64,000 nt of DNA from Diphasiastrum complanatum (GCA_029204225.1 CM055095.1:26397312-26461311), one strand, 5' to 3'. Positions 1 to 11,099 are shown, counted from the stretch's first letter. Notes: generated from the letters alone by a model not told the origin. Program-made: numbers and translations.

Positions 1-3000
1 AAACATACTGATGGAGAAAGACGTGTGGGAAGTCATCACAGGTGATGAGAGAAGGCCGTCAAATGAAGCGGATATCAAAGTGTTCGACAAAAAGATGAGG
101 AAGGCTTTGACCTTCATTAACTTGTCAGTGAAGGATCACATCATTACCCACATTTGTGATGCTATTACACCCAGACAGGCATGTGATGTGCTAAAGGGGC
201 AGTTCGAGACGTCAAATCCGTCAAGAATCATGTTTCTGAAGTCAAAGCTGAATAGTGCCCGAATGGAACAAGGAGAGCACATTCAAACATACATGACCAG
301 AATCAAAACAATGAGGGATGAACTGCATTCTATTGGTGAGCGCATACGTGATGTGGAGCTGGTGCACAATGCATTGTGTGGCATTGCAAAACCCTACCAG
401 ATGTTTGTGAGCGGAATAGCATCAAGATAAAGATTGCCAACCTTTGATGAGCTCACAGGAATCATGATGCAGGAAGAGCAACGATGAGAAATGGTGAAAT
501 CTAGACGTCAAAATACTGACGATCAGGCACTTGCGACATGCCAAAAACAAGGCAAGGGCAAGGGCAAAAAGAAGTCTAAGCAGCAATTTGTCAAGTCTCA
601 GGAGGATGAGGGATCTTCCAGTAGGACCAAGAAGAAAGGCAAGTGCTTCCATTGTGGTAAAAAGGGCCATTGGAAGAGTGAATGTCGCAAATTCTTGGCG
701 GAACAAGGCAAGGGAAAACCAAAACAAGCAGATAAACTTGTCGATGAGGGTGAGATTGAAGACTCTAGCATCTTCATATCTGCATTGTCATCTAATCAAG
801 ATGATCAAGCGTGGTATATTGACTCGGGAGCCACAAGACACATGACAGGTAACAAGAATTGGTTCAGTAGCATGAAAGTGTTGGATAATGGAACATCCGT
901 TTCACAAGCAAATGGTGAGGTGTGCAAGATCAAGGGGATAGGCACCGTTTCAATCCAACTACCTGATGGCAAAAGCAGGATAATCAGGGAGGTACTTTAC
1001 GTACCAGGTTTGAGGAAAAATCTACTTTCTGTTGGAGTCGTTACTGATCAAAAGTTGAAAGTAGAATTCACCCATGATCGTTGCTTTGTGAAGGATGTGA
1101 ACCAAAAGTTCAAAGTTATTGCGGATAGAGTAAGAGAGCCCAATACAAAATTGTACAGGCTGAATGTTACAATCAAGGGGCAACATGGACCTGTATCGTC
1201 CATTCCATCACAAATTGAGTTGTGGCATAAGAGGCTTGGTCACTTGAACTTGGGGAGAAAATTGGAGATGGTAACAAGATTGCCTACCATAGAAGATCAC
1301 TTGAAATCGATGTGCGAATCTTGTGTATATGGGAAGCAGCATCGAGAGAAGTACAATAAAGAGGGTGTTGCAAGAGCAAAGAACATCCTGGATTTAATCC
1401 ACACATATTTATGTGGGCCTATGAGGGCCATGTCCTTAGGTAAAGCCTTCTATTTCATGACCTTTATTGATGATATGTCACGTAAGACGTGGATCTACTT
1501 CTTGAAGAAGAAATCAGATGCATTTGACAACTTCAAAAGCTTCAAAGCATTGGTCAAAAATCAGACTGGTAGGAAGATCAAAGTCCTCAGATCAGATAGT
1601 GGAGGTGAGTACAAGTCTAATGACTTCAATGATCTTTGTGATCAATGAGGGATTAAAAGACAATTTAAGCAAGCTCATACTCCTACTCTCAATGGTGTAG
1701 CTGAGTGCAAGAATCGGACGATTGTGGAAAGTGCCAGATCTATGCTAGCTGAGATGAAACTACCAAAAGATTTTTGGTCAGAAGCATGTAGCACGGCAGT
1801 CTATCTTCAAAATAGAAGTCCTACCATTGCCATACCAAAGATAACACCTGAGGAAGCATTCACGAAGAAGAAGCCAAAGGTGAACCACTTGCGAATCTTT
1901 GGATGTAAGGCCTTTGTACACGTTCCTAAGGAAGAGAGACGTAAACTTGACATAAAAGCTATCAAGTGTATATTTCTAGGATATGATGATCGTGTGAAGG
2001 GCTATAGATGTTTTGATCCAGTGGAAAACAAAGTCCATATAAGTCGTGATGTTATCTTTGATGAATCCAAGATGTATGAAGACGAGGATGCTAAGAAGAT
2101 AGAGACATCTAGTGGGAAAGATGGTATAGTGAGGATACCACCTGATGATGATCCATTCATTGACCTTCCAAGTGATGAAAAAGAGGATACATCTCAAGAT
2201 ACTACTACTCAACCTCAAGAGATAGGTTGGAGAGGTAGGGACAAACCTTTTGGTGCAAGAAGGATTGAAGTTGCAGGTGACAAACGCAAGGAGAAGGATG
2301 TACCGTGGGTTACATTTTCACCAGGAAGCCGATCACCTGACAAGAAGCTCCCTAAGTGGTTTGAGAGATTGTTGGAAAGCCACGACATGGATGACTTTCC
2401 AGGATCATCTAGCCAGGGAGAGCTACGAAGATCAACAAGAGAGAAGACACAACCTGAAAGGTATGAAGCAAATTATGCTCTCTTATCTAGCATTATTCAA
2501 AGCAAAGAACCTTCGACTTATGGTGAAGCGAAGGTTGATGACATTTGGGTCAAGGCCATGGGAGAGGAGATGGAGTCATTTGCTAAACATAGCACATGGG
2601 ACTTAGTAGAACCACCAGTTGGCAAGAAATCCATTGGTTGCAAATGGGTATACATGACTAAGTACCATGCAGATGGAAGTATAGCAAAGAACAAGACAAG
2701 ATTGGTGATCAAAGGGTATGCACAAAGTAAAGGCATCGACTATGAGGAGACCTTTGCGCCGATTTGTAAGTGGAATACTCTACGTCTACTTGTTGCTTTA
2801 GCTTCACATTTTGGTTGGCCTTTGCATCAGATGGATGTGAAATTTGCTTTTCTAAATGGTGAGTTAGAAGAAGAAGTGTTCATGGATCAACCTGAAGGCC
2901 TTGTAGCGAAGGGACAGGAAAATAAAAGTATGTCGCTTGAAGAAAGCACTTTATGGTCTTAAACAGGCACCACGTGCGTGGTATAGCAGGATTGATGCCT

Positions 3001-3134
3001 ACTTTCGTTCAAAGGGGATGGTGAGAACACATTCTGATCAAAATATATATGTCTTATGCTTTGATGGTATGGTTGCTTTGATTGATCTTTATGTGGATGA
3101 CTTGATTATTACGGGAAATAATCAAGAGATGATA
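1..3134 (+). pseudogene. Copia element A gag-pol, 5' part (broken)
   Basis: This is a Ty1/copia polyprotein, entered inside gag (the first roughly 35 residues lie left of the window, judged against the related element E at 53607-59659). In order: gag helical domain (11-480), CCHC zinc knuckle CFHCGKKGHWKSEC (about 650-695), aspartic protease with DSGA (about 822-833), integrase with its HHCC finger and core (about 1220-1950), and reverse transcriptase reaching the YVDD box (about 3092). It is dead. There are in-frame stops at 428-430 and 485-487, another near 1646, a five-residue deletion relative to E just after LGHLNLG (near 1250), and an extra A near 2928 that throws the YGLKQAP block (2937-3140) into another frame. 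The frame is then cut by element B; the missing part resumes at 9454. Confidence 0.93.
3130..3134. repeat. Target-site duplication TGATA, left copy (element B)
   Basis: The five bases TGATA just before the first LTR of B recur immediately after its second LTR at 9449-9453. Five bases is the usual copia duplication, so this fixes the boundaries of B. Confidence 0.95.
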
Positions 3135-3996
3135 TGTTAAATTTTACAGTTTTTAGGACAATAATGATTGTACTTTACAATCATAGAGAGTTATTGGTTG
3201 CTTAATCAATGAATCTATCAAGTTCTACACATTAGATCTTGATCTAGATTCACTACACTTGGATTTAAGCAAGAGCAATGGATCAACACATCATTTTTTA
3301 GTGAGAGCGGCTTCACACGTGTGGAGTACTGTCCACTGTACGGCCTGCACCTGAAACAACAAGTACAATGATACTAGATAGCAATCATGCATAAAAATCA
3401 CAAGACAAATGACTAGAAATCTCACAAAAGTGTAGAGTGCAAAAGTCTCATCAATTTTCTTAGCAAAATGATGATCCTTTTATGGATCAAGTACATCCAT
3501 GAGTCTGGTACAGTCCAGCAGGCCTTCACACGTGTGAAGAGTGCCACATCACTCATATCTATCCATTTGATCCATCCTTGATCCTTATCCAATAGTTGAC
3601 CTTCTAGAATATGACTAAAATCCAAAAAGCTAGTCTCCTAGAATATAGGAATATTCCCTACAAAATAGGATCTAAGGAAAATGGTCAACTCTTATCTTCT
3701 AGTACTCTATACACACATGTGAACATCCACTTGCCATGTGGGAGCATTTACTCATGCACATGCAAGGAAAAGCTAATTTGTAGGTGACTAGTCAACTTGA
3801 CTAAAAACTAGTCATTTCATGTTCACACTAACTAGAATGATACAAAATCAATTTGGATATATACAAACATGAAAAGTACATCCTTTCACACATGGGAACA
3901 TGCTCCACACGTGTGAAATCATATCATCAACATATTCTAATGTTTGATCAATATTTACATGAACCAATGTCAAGTGAGAAGTGACAATTTTCAACA
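3135..3996 (-). repeat. 3' LTR of element B
   Basis: This 862-bp LTR begins TGTTAAATTTTACAG and ends TTTTCAACA on the plus strand. It appears identical to 8587-9448, including a shared chance 67-codon ORF. It carries three copies of a CACGTG-centred motif (about 3312-3324, 3525-3538 and 3905-3917). Confidence 0.96.
3525..3538. promoter_or_regulatory. Perfect G-box palindrome TTCACACGTGTGAA in LTR
   Basis: This is a 14-bp perfect palindrome around CACGTG, the plant G-box core bound by bZIP and bHLH factors. The partner LTR has it at 8977-8990, and a 16-bp version lies in the leader at 8411-8426. A role in element transcription is inferred from position and repetition. Confidence 0.5.
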
Positions 3997-4010
3997 CTCC
4001 TCCTCACTTC
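3997..4010 (-). other. Polypurine tract of element B
   Basis: On the coding strand this reads GAAGTGAGGAGGAG and touches the first base of the 3' LTR. This is the position and composition expected of the plus-strand primer. The gag-pol stop codon (4012-4010) overlaps its first base, so no 3' untranslated spacer is left. Confidence 0.85.
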
Positions 4011-7000
4011 TAACTTGGCAAATCTAGTGTACATCTATCTACAATTCCAAGAGCATATCTTAACTTAAAAAATGGATCTTTGGACAATGGTTTGGTTAAG
4101 ATATCAGCTATGCATTCGGATGATGGTACATGATGTAGTTGCACTTCCTTGGATTGTACCTTCTCCCTCACAAAGTGGTGAGCTATCTCAATATGCTTTG
4201 TTCTAGCATGGAAGATAGGATTTGAAGCAATTTGTTGAGAAGCTTGATTGTCACAAAATATGTAAGGGATCTCCTCGGCCTCTAGCACATGTAGTTCCAT
4301 CAAGAGTCTTCTTAGCCATAAGAGCTCTTTGGTTGTTGAAGTCAATGCCTTGTACTCGGCTTCACAAGAAGATAGTGAGATTGTATCTTGCTTTTTGGAA
4401 AGCCAAGATATCACTCCTCCACAAAGAAATGTTGCAAATGCACTAATGGACTTCCTATCCATCTTGTCACCTGCAAAATCTGAATCCGAGTAGGCTCTCA
4501 AGTGCAAGTTAGATCCTTCATAAAGTATACCAAAAAATCTAGTACTAGAAACATATCTAAGTACTCTCTTGGCACTTTTCCAATGATGAATTAAAGGAGC
4601 TTGCATACTTTGACTCAACTTGCTTACACAAAAACTTAAGTCAGGTCTAGTGATGGTTAAATAGATTAGAGAGCCTATAAGCTTCCTAAAGAGAGTGATG
4701 TCCTCAAAGGATGCTTCATCACCTTCATTAGTTGCTTTCACAACATGCTCCATAGGGGTGTCAATCCCCTTACAATCTTTCATACCAAATCTTTCAAGAA
4801 TGGAAGTAGCATACTTAGATTGACTTATGAAAGTACAATTGCTACTTCTAGACACTTCTATCCCAAGTATAAACTTTAGGAAGCCTAGATCTACCATCTT
4901 GAACTCACTAGATAAGTCAACTTTTACTTTGCCTATGCCATCATCATCATTTCCTGTCATAATGATGTCATCAACATAAAGAACCAAAATGATGATCTTT
5001 CCTTCATTACATTTGAAATATAAAGAAGGTTCATAAGCACTTAGTACAAAGCCAAGGGAATAGAGAAAATCATGCAACCTAGAGTACCAAGCTCTAGGTG
5101 CTTGCTTCAAGCCATATAGGCTCTTCCTTAAGTAGCACACCTTTTGCTCCTCACCAATCTTGATGAAGCCCTCGGGTTGCATCATGTAGATTTCCTCTTC
5201 TAAGAAGCCATTCAAGAAGGCATTTGTCACATCCATTTGGTAGAGATCCCATTTGAACAAAGTAGCAATGCAAATGATTAATCTAATAGTTACAAGCTTA
5301 GCTACAGGTGCAAATGTTTCTTCATAATCCAATCCTTTTATTTGAAGAAATCCCTTAGCAACAAGCCTAGCTTTGTATTTACTAATAGATCCATCTTGAT
5401 TGTACTTAATTCTATAAATCCACTTACATGCAAGTGGTTTCTTTCCTCTTGGAAGATTTACAAGATTCCAAGTATGATTTTCTTCTAATGCATCATACTC
5501 TACTTGCATTGCATCTCTCCAAACTTTAGATTTACATGCTTCTTCAAAAGATGATGGTTCTTCAATCAATGTAGCTAAAAAAGAGTAAGAGGTAGAAGAT
5601 GTAGAGCCTTCCTTTTGCTTTCCCTTGTCCACATAGGTAAGCCTTGAGGGCTCGGCCTTGCTCCTTGATGATCTTCTTGGCCCCTTTTGACTTGGATCCA
5701 AATCTCCATCCTCGGGTTTGTCATGATCCTCCTCGGGTTTGTCAAGATCCTCCTCGGATTTGTCAAGATCTTCAATGCACAATGGGTTAGATCCATTTGA
5801 CAAGCTCTTAGCAAATTGTGACTCATCAAAAAGTACATCCTTGCTTACCTTTACTTTCTTGGATGTAGGATCATATATCCTATATCCCTTGCTATTTTCT
5901 CCATAGCCAACAAAGATTCCTTTGAAGGAGGTAGCATCTTCTTTCCTTCTAGTCTCCAAAGGAATGTGTACATAACAAGTACATCCAAAGATCTTAAAAT
6001 ATTTTACATTGGGTTTCTTATCAAACAAGGCTTGATAAGGTGAGATCCCATCTATAGCACTACTAGGAAGTCTATTACACAGATAATTAGCACATGTTAT
6101 GGCTTCTCCCCAAAATGAGATGGGAAGTGATGCATCAAGCCTCAAGGACTTTGCACACTCACATAGACTCCTATTTTTCCTCTCGGCCACCCCATTTTGT
6201 TGAGGGGTGTAGGAACAAGTGTATTGTAACTTAATACCATTGATCTCACAAAAGTCTTTCATTTTATTGGAGGTGTACTCTCCTCCATTATCACATCTTA
6301 GTGCTTTGATAGAAGTACTAAGTTGTTTCTCTACTAGAGACTTGAACTTAATGAAAGCTTCATAAACAAGATTTTTCTTTGATAGTAACTCAATCCATGT
6401 GAATCTAGTACAATCATCTATAAAAGTTACATACATCAAGGCACCTCCATTACTTGCATGTGAAAAACTATGTACATCAGAATGTATGAGATCCAAGGGA
6501 GAGAGAGATCTTGATGAAGATTTCTTGTAAGAAGATTTGTGTGACTTTGCAAGGCCACATGCCTCACACATTTTTCCACACTTCTTGAAAGCTCTTGGTA
6601 GGCCGAGAGCTAGTTCCTTGCTTGCCATTGACTCCATAGATTGAAGATTAGGATGGCCTAATCTCTTATGCCAAAGCTCCACTTGAGTTAGCTCCTCCCT
6701 AGCCAAGTTCACACTTTCACTTGCAACATTAGCATCCAACTTGAAAAGTCTACCTTGCTTAATGCCACTAGCTATGCACTTATCATTTTTCAAGATGGAA
6801 CAAACTCCATTCTTGAAATGTACATCTAGTCCATTGTCCATTAATTGTCCTACACTAAGCAAGTTTCTTGAAATGGTAGGAACATACAAAACATTATCTA
6901 GATCTATCCTTTTAGATGTGCCTAAACAAAGAGGTATAGATCCTATGCCATCTATCTTGCATGCTTGATCACTAGCAGTGTATATTGACTTCTTAGAGTC

Positions 7001-7990
7001 ATTACAAGATAGAAGAGTAGAAAAATAATGCTTGTTAAAGGACATGTGGGAACTAGCCCCACTATCTATCCACCATGTGTCTTGACTTGAAGTTGGTGTA
7101 GATGCAACCATTAAGGATGTGTTGAATCCATCCTCATATTCTTCCTCTTGAGCAATGTTCCCTTGATCTCCTTTGGCTTGTTGATTCTTCTTCAAGTAGC
7201 ATTCTGAGGCAAAGTGTCCTTTCTTTCCACAAAAGAAACACTTTAGTTTTGCCTTGTTCTTCACTTTGCCTTTGGAGGTAGATCCTCCATTCTTCATCTC
7301 GGCCTCCTTGCCTTGATTTTTCTTGAATGGATTTTGCTTTTTCTTGCCTTTAGATGTAAAGTTAGCTTTCTCCTCTCCTCCATTAAGTGACATGCTATCC
7401 ATTCTTGTCTTGAGGTGTAGAAGCCTACTCTCCTCGGCCACAAGAACATTGTGCAACTTTTCAATGGATGGAAGAGAGTCTTGAATGGCAAATGATTGGA
7501 CTAAGTTGGTAAACTCATCACTTAGACCATTCAAAATGATTTGTACTAGTTCTTGATCTTGGATCTTCTCTCCTATTGCACTTAACTCCTTGTTAAGAGA
7601 TTTGATCCTAAGAACATACTCTTGTCCACTCTCTCCACTTCCTTTCATGCTTTGGAAAACTTGATTTCTTAGCATGAGGATTCTTGAAGTATTGTTGGAT
7701 TCATAAATGCTCTTTAATGAATCCCAAGCCTCTTTGGATGAGGTACAAGAAGACACCTCTTTCAAGAGGTCATTGCATACATTTAACTTTATGCAATGTA
7801 GAGCTAATCTTGCTCTCTTCTTGTATTTGGCTTGTTCTTGGGGAGTTTGAGGCTCTTCCTCTACTCCTTGAACTATGTCATATAGATCATGGATCACTAG
7901 GAGTGATTCCATTCTCACTTTCCAAATGGAATAATTTGTGGAAGTGAGTCTCTCACTTGGTTCCATCAAATATCCACCCATGGATGACAT
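4010..7990 (-). CDS. Intact copia gag-pol polyprotein of element B (1326 aa)
   Basis: One open frame encodes everything needed for retrotransposition. Visible domains in order: gag helical domain (about residues 50-190), zinc knuckle CFFCGKKGHFASEC (about 249-262), aspartic protease with DSGA (about 308), integrase with an HHCC finger (about 440-475) and a core with HSDV (about 503) and DNGGEY (about 566), reverse transcriptase with YGLKQAPRAWY (about 965) and catalytic YVDD (about 1004), and RNase H with YSDSDFAGD (about 1170), SSCEAEY (about 1208) and a conserved DNQ. There is no stop or frameshift, and the length is normal for a one-frame copia element. The start is the first ATG of the frame, about 585 bases downstream of the primer site. 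A proline/glutamate/aspartate-rich linker with a short DKPEED-type repeat (about residues 745-780) joins integrase and reverse transcriptase. Products would act in cytoplasmic particles and, for integrase, in the nucleus. Confidence 0.95.
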   Translation of the reverse strand: MSSMGGYLMEPSERLTSTNYSIWKVRMESLLVIHDLYDIVQGVEEEPQTPQEQAKYKKRARLALHCIKLNVCNDLLKEVSSCTSSKEAWDSLKSIYESNNTSRILMLRNQVFQSMKGSGESGQEYVLRIKSLNKELSAIGEKIQDQELVQIILNGLSDEFTNLVQSFAIQDSLPSIEKLHNVLVAEESRLLHLKTRMDSMSLNGGEEKANFTSKGKKKQNPFKKNQGKEAEMKNGGSTSKGKVKNKAKLKCFFCGKKGHFASECYLKKNQQAKGDQGNIAQEEEYEDGFNTSLMVASTPTSSQDTWWIDSGASSHMSFNKHYFSTLLSCNDSKKSIYTASDQACKIDGIGSIPLCLGTSKRIDLDNVLYVPTISRNLLSVGQLMDNGLDVHFKNGVCSILKNDKCIASGIKQGRLFKLDANVASESVNLAREELTQVELWHKRLGHPNLQSMESMASKELALGLPRAFKKCGKMCEACGLAKSHKSSYKKSSSRSLSPLDLIHSDVHSFSHASNGGALMYVTFIDDCTRFTWIELLSKKNLVYEAFIKFKSLVEKQLSTSIKALRCDNGGEYTSNKMKDFCEINGIKLQYTCSYTPQQNGVAERKNRSLCECAKSLRLDASLPISFWGEAITCANYLCNRLPSSAIDGISPYQALFDKKPNVKYFKIFGCTCYVHIPLETRRKEDATSFKGIFVGYGENSKGYRIYDPTSKKVKVSKDVLFDESQFAKSLSNGSNPLCIEDLDKSEEDLDKPEEDHDKPEDGDLDPSQKGPRRSSRSKAEPSRLTYVDKGKQKEGSTSSTSYSFLATLIEEPSSFEEACKSKVWRDAMQVEYDALEENHTWNLVNLPRGKKPLACKWIYRIKYNQDGSISKYKARLVAKGFLQIKGLDYEETFAPVAKLVTIRLIICIATLFKWDLYQMDVTNAFLNGFLEEEIYMMQPEGFIKIGEEQKVCYLRKSLYGLKQAPRAWYSRLHDFLYSLGFVLSAYEPSLYFKCNEGKIIILVLYVDDIIMTGNDDDGIGKVKVDLSSEFKMVDLGFLKFILGIEVSRSSNCTFISQSKYATSILERFGMKDCKGIDTPMEHVVKATNEGDEASFEDITLFRKLIGSLIYLTITRPDLSFCVSKLSQSMQAPLIHHWKSAKRVLRYVSSTRFFGILYEGSNLHLRAYSDSDFAGDKMDRKSISAFATFLCGGVISWLSKKQDTISLSSCEAEYKALTSTTKELLWLRRLLMELHVLEAEEIPYIFCDNQASQQIASNPIFHARTKHIEIAHHFVREKVQSKEVQLHHVPSSECIADILTKPLSKDPFFKLRYALGIVDRCTLDLPS

Positions 7991-8410
7991 TTTAGAATGA
8001 ATGCTCTTTTAAAAATCACAAAGATTTTTGAATTTTAAAAGATCTATGAAGTGGCCTAAAGCTTACTAGAATGCCTATAGGCTTGTCTCTATCAAACTAA
8101 CACACAAGCTTGAATGATACTCAAAGATCTTACCAAAAATTTCTAGCTTTCACTCTCACAAAAAAAAATTGCTTTACACTTTTCTTAGAGATTTCACTTC
8201 AACTAAGGATCTGAACAAATCAGCCTCTTAGATCTGATCTTAGACTCTAAAAAGAAATGCTTCAATGATCCAAAACACTATTTGGTCATAGGCATTAGTT
8301 AGAATGAATCTAGATCAATACTATGCTTCAAAAAGCACCAAAAATGAACTAGTATTGTGATTTTGGGACCAAAAAACACAAAGTAACTTGAATTGAAAGT
8401 TGCTGTACGG

Positions 8411-8426
8411 TTTCACACGTGTGAAA
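8411..8426. promoter_or_regulatory. 16-bp G-box palindrome in the leader of B
   Basis: TTTCACACGTGTGAAA is a perfect palindrome between the primer site and the gag start of B. It repeats the LTR motif outside the LTR, which argues against a chance match. Its function is not shown. Confidence 0.45.
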
Positions 8427-8574
8427 AGTACATACACAGCCTCCAAGTCGTTTTGATCCAAATGATTACAAGCTATCACTCTAGAAGAACTCGCCCTCAC
8501 TAGTATTGGCCAAAAAACAAATTTTGCCAATGATCTTTACAAGATTTATGATTCAATGATCACTCTCTTACTTA

Positions 8575-8586
8575 GCTCTGATACCA
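8575..8586 (-). other. Primer-binding site of element B
   Basis: The coding strand reads TGGTATCAGAGC immediately after the 5' LTR, complementary to the 3' end of plant initiator-Met tRNA, the usual copia primer. Confidence 0.93.
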
Positions 8587-9448
8587 TGTTAAATTTTACA
8601 GTTTTTAGGACAATAATGATTGTACTTTACAATCATAGAGAGTTATTGGTTGCTTAATCAATGAATCTATCAAGTTCTACACATTAGATCTTGATCTAGA
8701 TTCACTACACTTGGATTTAAGCAAGAGCAATGGATCAACACATCATTTTTTAGTGAGAGCGGCTTCACACGTGTGGAGTACTGTCCACTGTACGGCCTGC
8801 ACCTGAAACAACAAGTACAATGATACTAGATAGCAATCATGCATAAAAATCACAAGACAAATGACTAGAAATCTCACAAAAGTGTAGAGTGCAAAAGTCT
8901 CATCAATTTTCTTAGCAAAATGATGATCCTTTTATGGATCAAGTACATCCATGAGTCTGGTACAGTCCAGCAGGCCTTCACACGTGTGAAGAGTGCCACA
9001 TCACTCATATCTATCCATTTGATCCATCCTTGATCCTTATCCAATAGTTGACCTTCTAGAATATGACTAAAATCCAAAAAGCTAGTCTCCTAGAATATAG
9101 GAATATTCCCTACAAAATAGGATCTAAGGAAAATGGTCAACTCTTATCTTCTAGTACTCTATACACACATGTGAACATCCACTTGCCATGTGGGAGCATT
9201 TACTCATGCACATGCAAGGAAAAGCTAATTTGTAGGTGACTAGTCAACTTGACTAAAAACTAGTCATTTCATGTTCACACTAACTAGAATGATACAAAAT
9301 CAATTTGGATATATACAAACATGAAAAGTACATCCTTTCACACATGGGAACATGCTCCACACGTGTGAAATCATATCATCAACATATTCTAATGTTTGAT
9401 CAATATTTACATGAACCAATGTCAAGTGAGAAGTGACAATTTTCAACA
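8587..9448 (-). repeat. 5' LTR of element B
   Basis: The 862-bp partner of 3135-3996 looks identical by eye. It should contain the promoter for the minus-strand transcript. CACGTG motifs lie at about 8764, 8977-8990 and about 9357. Confidence 0.96.
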
Positions 9449-9453
9449 TGATA
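9449..9453. repeat. Target-site duplication TGATA, right copy (element B)
   Basis: This is identical to 3130-3134. Element A's reverse-transcriptase coding sequence resumes directly after it. Confidence 0.95.
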
Positions 9454-10334
9454 GACATGATCAAGAAAGACCTAAGATGACAGATCTCAGCCTGATGCAT
9501 TATTGCCTTGGAGTAGAGGTGTGGCAAAAAGGACACAAAGTGGGTTTAACACAGGTGAAGTATGTCAAAGAGTTGCTGCACAAGTTTAGGTTGCAGGATT
9601 GCAAACCAGTAAATACTCCTATTGAACCAGGTAAAAAGATTTCTACAGTCATTTGATACTACGCTGTATAGACAGTTAGTAGGGAGCTTGATTTACCTTA
9701 CCACGACTAGACCAGATATATGCTATGTTGTTGGCATTGTAAGTCAGTTTATGGCAGCACCTACGGAAATGCATTGGAAGGCAGCTAAACGCATTTTGTG
9801 TTATGTGAAAGGCACTTCAGATTATGGCTTGATTTACAAGAAGCATGATGGTTTACTTGAGTTGTGTGGCTATGTGGATGCGGATTGGGGAGGTGACTAT
9901 GATGATCATAGATCCACCACAGGCTATGTATTCCAGGTTTGTGGTAGTTGCTTTTTCTGGTCTAGTAAAAAGCAAAGTACAATTGCTCTATCCACCACAA
10001 AAGCAGAGTATAAGGCAATGTGTAGTGCAGCACATGAAGCTATATGGTTGAGACAAATCTTGGAAGAAGTTGGCATGAGGCAGAAAAATCCCACTACATT
10101 ACATAGCGACAGTTAGAGTGGCATTCAGCTAGCAAAGAATCCAGTGTTCGATGTGAGAACTAAACACGTTGAGATTCAGTATCACTTTATACGTGAGAGG
10201 CTGCTGAGTCGTGAAATTCATGTTGTTCATTGTAGCACATAAGAACAACTAGCTGATATTGTCACTAAGCCACTTGTTGGAGAAAAATTTGATAAGTTTA
10301 GATCAAAGCTTTTGGTACTTAAAGTTTATTGACT
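9454..10334 (+). pseudogene. Copia element A, end of RT and RNase H (broken)
   Basis: This continues element A after the B insertion. It starts at the connection MTDLSLMHYCLGVEVWQKG and runs through the RNase H signatures GSLIYLTTTRPDICY (about 9690), VDADWGGD (about 9880) and STTKAEYKAM (about 9995), to the polyprotein end near DIVTKPL (about 10270). It is broken by a deletion and frame change near 9645 and by stops at about 10114 and 10240. The same region of element E (54033-55066) reads nearly the same protein. Together with 1-3134 it forms one element of the A/E family. Confidence 0.92.
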
Positions 10335-10386
10335 TTAAAGCTATATATATGACTGTATAAAAAGTAGACTCTACTTTAAGGGAGAG

Positions 10387-10484
10387 AGTTAGAATTAAAG
10401 TAGAATCACTGTGCTACTTAACTGTGGGTCTTATCAGTGGACAAGAATCAGTTGGCCTCGCCACGAGGCAAGTCGACAGGACAC
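10387..10484 (+). repeat. Truncated 3' LTR of element A
   Basis: AGTTAGAATTAAAG follows a purine tract (AAGGGAGAG). About 98 bp align with the start of the 275-bp LTR of element E, after which the match stops abruptly. The rest of the LTR is gone or displaced. Note the non-canonical AG start. Confidence 0.85.
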
Positions 10485-10627
10485 TCTATATTTTATGTGA
10501 CTTTTTTGTTCGATCGCTTTGAACACAAATTGTGGTCACATTGTGCATTGATTTTATTTGTCTATTGTAGATCATATTTCATCTGGATTGATTATCCCCT
10601 CAGTGGTTATATGTTGTCCAACTCAAT

Positions 10628-11092
10628 ACAAGATCACGACGTATATTTGAAGACAAAGATATTGCATTAGATATGTCAAACGACTTGCACGAGGAACCGG
10701 AAATCAAGCCAGAACTCTTGATCGAGCAAGAAATCCAAGTTCCATTTGATGCTGAAATCACTGAAGAAGAAATTGCAAATGAAAATATGAACGTAGAAAG
10801 GCAATCACCGATGAGAATGTTACATTTTGATGAAGAATGGCCAGAGGAAGAAAGTGATGATGAAGATGATTATACTCATAGGCAAAGAAATTTATGATTG
10901 CACTTAGAATTAGATTCAGATGAATGTATGGACTTAGATGATGACGAGAATGAGGCACTATTTGACGAGCAATGTAATGAGAATATTGACTCACAATTCA
11001 AATGTTATTACAAAGACTGCTTGCACCAGTATCACAAAGATTGTATGCACACTATTGGCATGACCTCAAGTTTCAACTTTGAGTATTCAAGT
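10628..11092 (+). pseudogene. Unclassified acidic ORF with one stop
   Basis: A single frame reads through about 10628-11092 with one TGA at 10895-10897. The product is very acidic, with Glu/Asp runs such as EEWPEEESDDEDD and LDDDEN, followed by a Cys/His-bearing stretch (CYYKDCLHQYHKDC). No ATG-to-stop frame spans it, and I recognise no family. It could be the tail of a transposase or a host gene fragment. The sequence leaves protein-like composition soon after 11100, where GC-rich GGAACG-type repeats start. Its neighbours are the truncated LTR of A and the outer flank of element D. The assignment as a coding remnant is weak. Confidence 0.35.
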
Positions 11093-11099
11093 ATATGCT

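Larger units (their letters stand above)
3135..9448 (-). mobile_element. Young full-length Ty1/copia retrotransposon B
   Basis: This is a complete 6314-bp element inserted in the reverse transcriptase of element A. It has two 862-bp LTRs with canonical TG...CA ends, a TGATA target duplication, a primer-binding site (8575-8586) directly inside the 5' LTR and a purine-rich tract (3997-4010) directly inside the 3' LTR. One uninterrupted gag-pol frame lies on the minus strand. I read the two LTRs side by side and found no difference. LTRs are copied from one template during reverse transcription, so identity implies very recent insertion. It is the only retroelement here with every required part intact, and it may be mobile-competent. 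That last statement is inference from structure. Confidence 0.96.

Noticed and set aside
3422-3625. 67-codon ORF in both LTRs of B (also 8874-9077)
   Set aside because: It is repeated only because the LTRs are identical; no domain, and it runs on the LTR-spanning strand without support.
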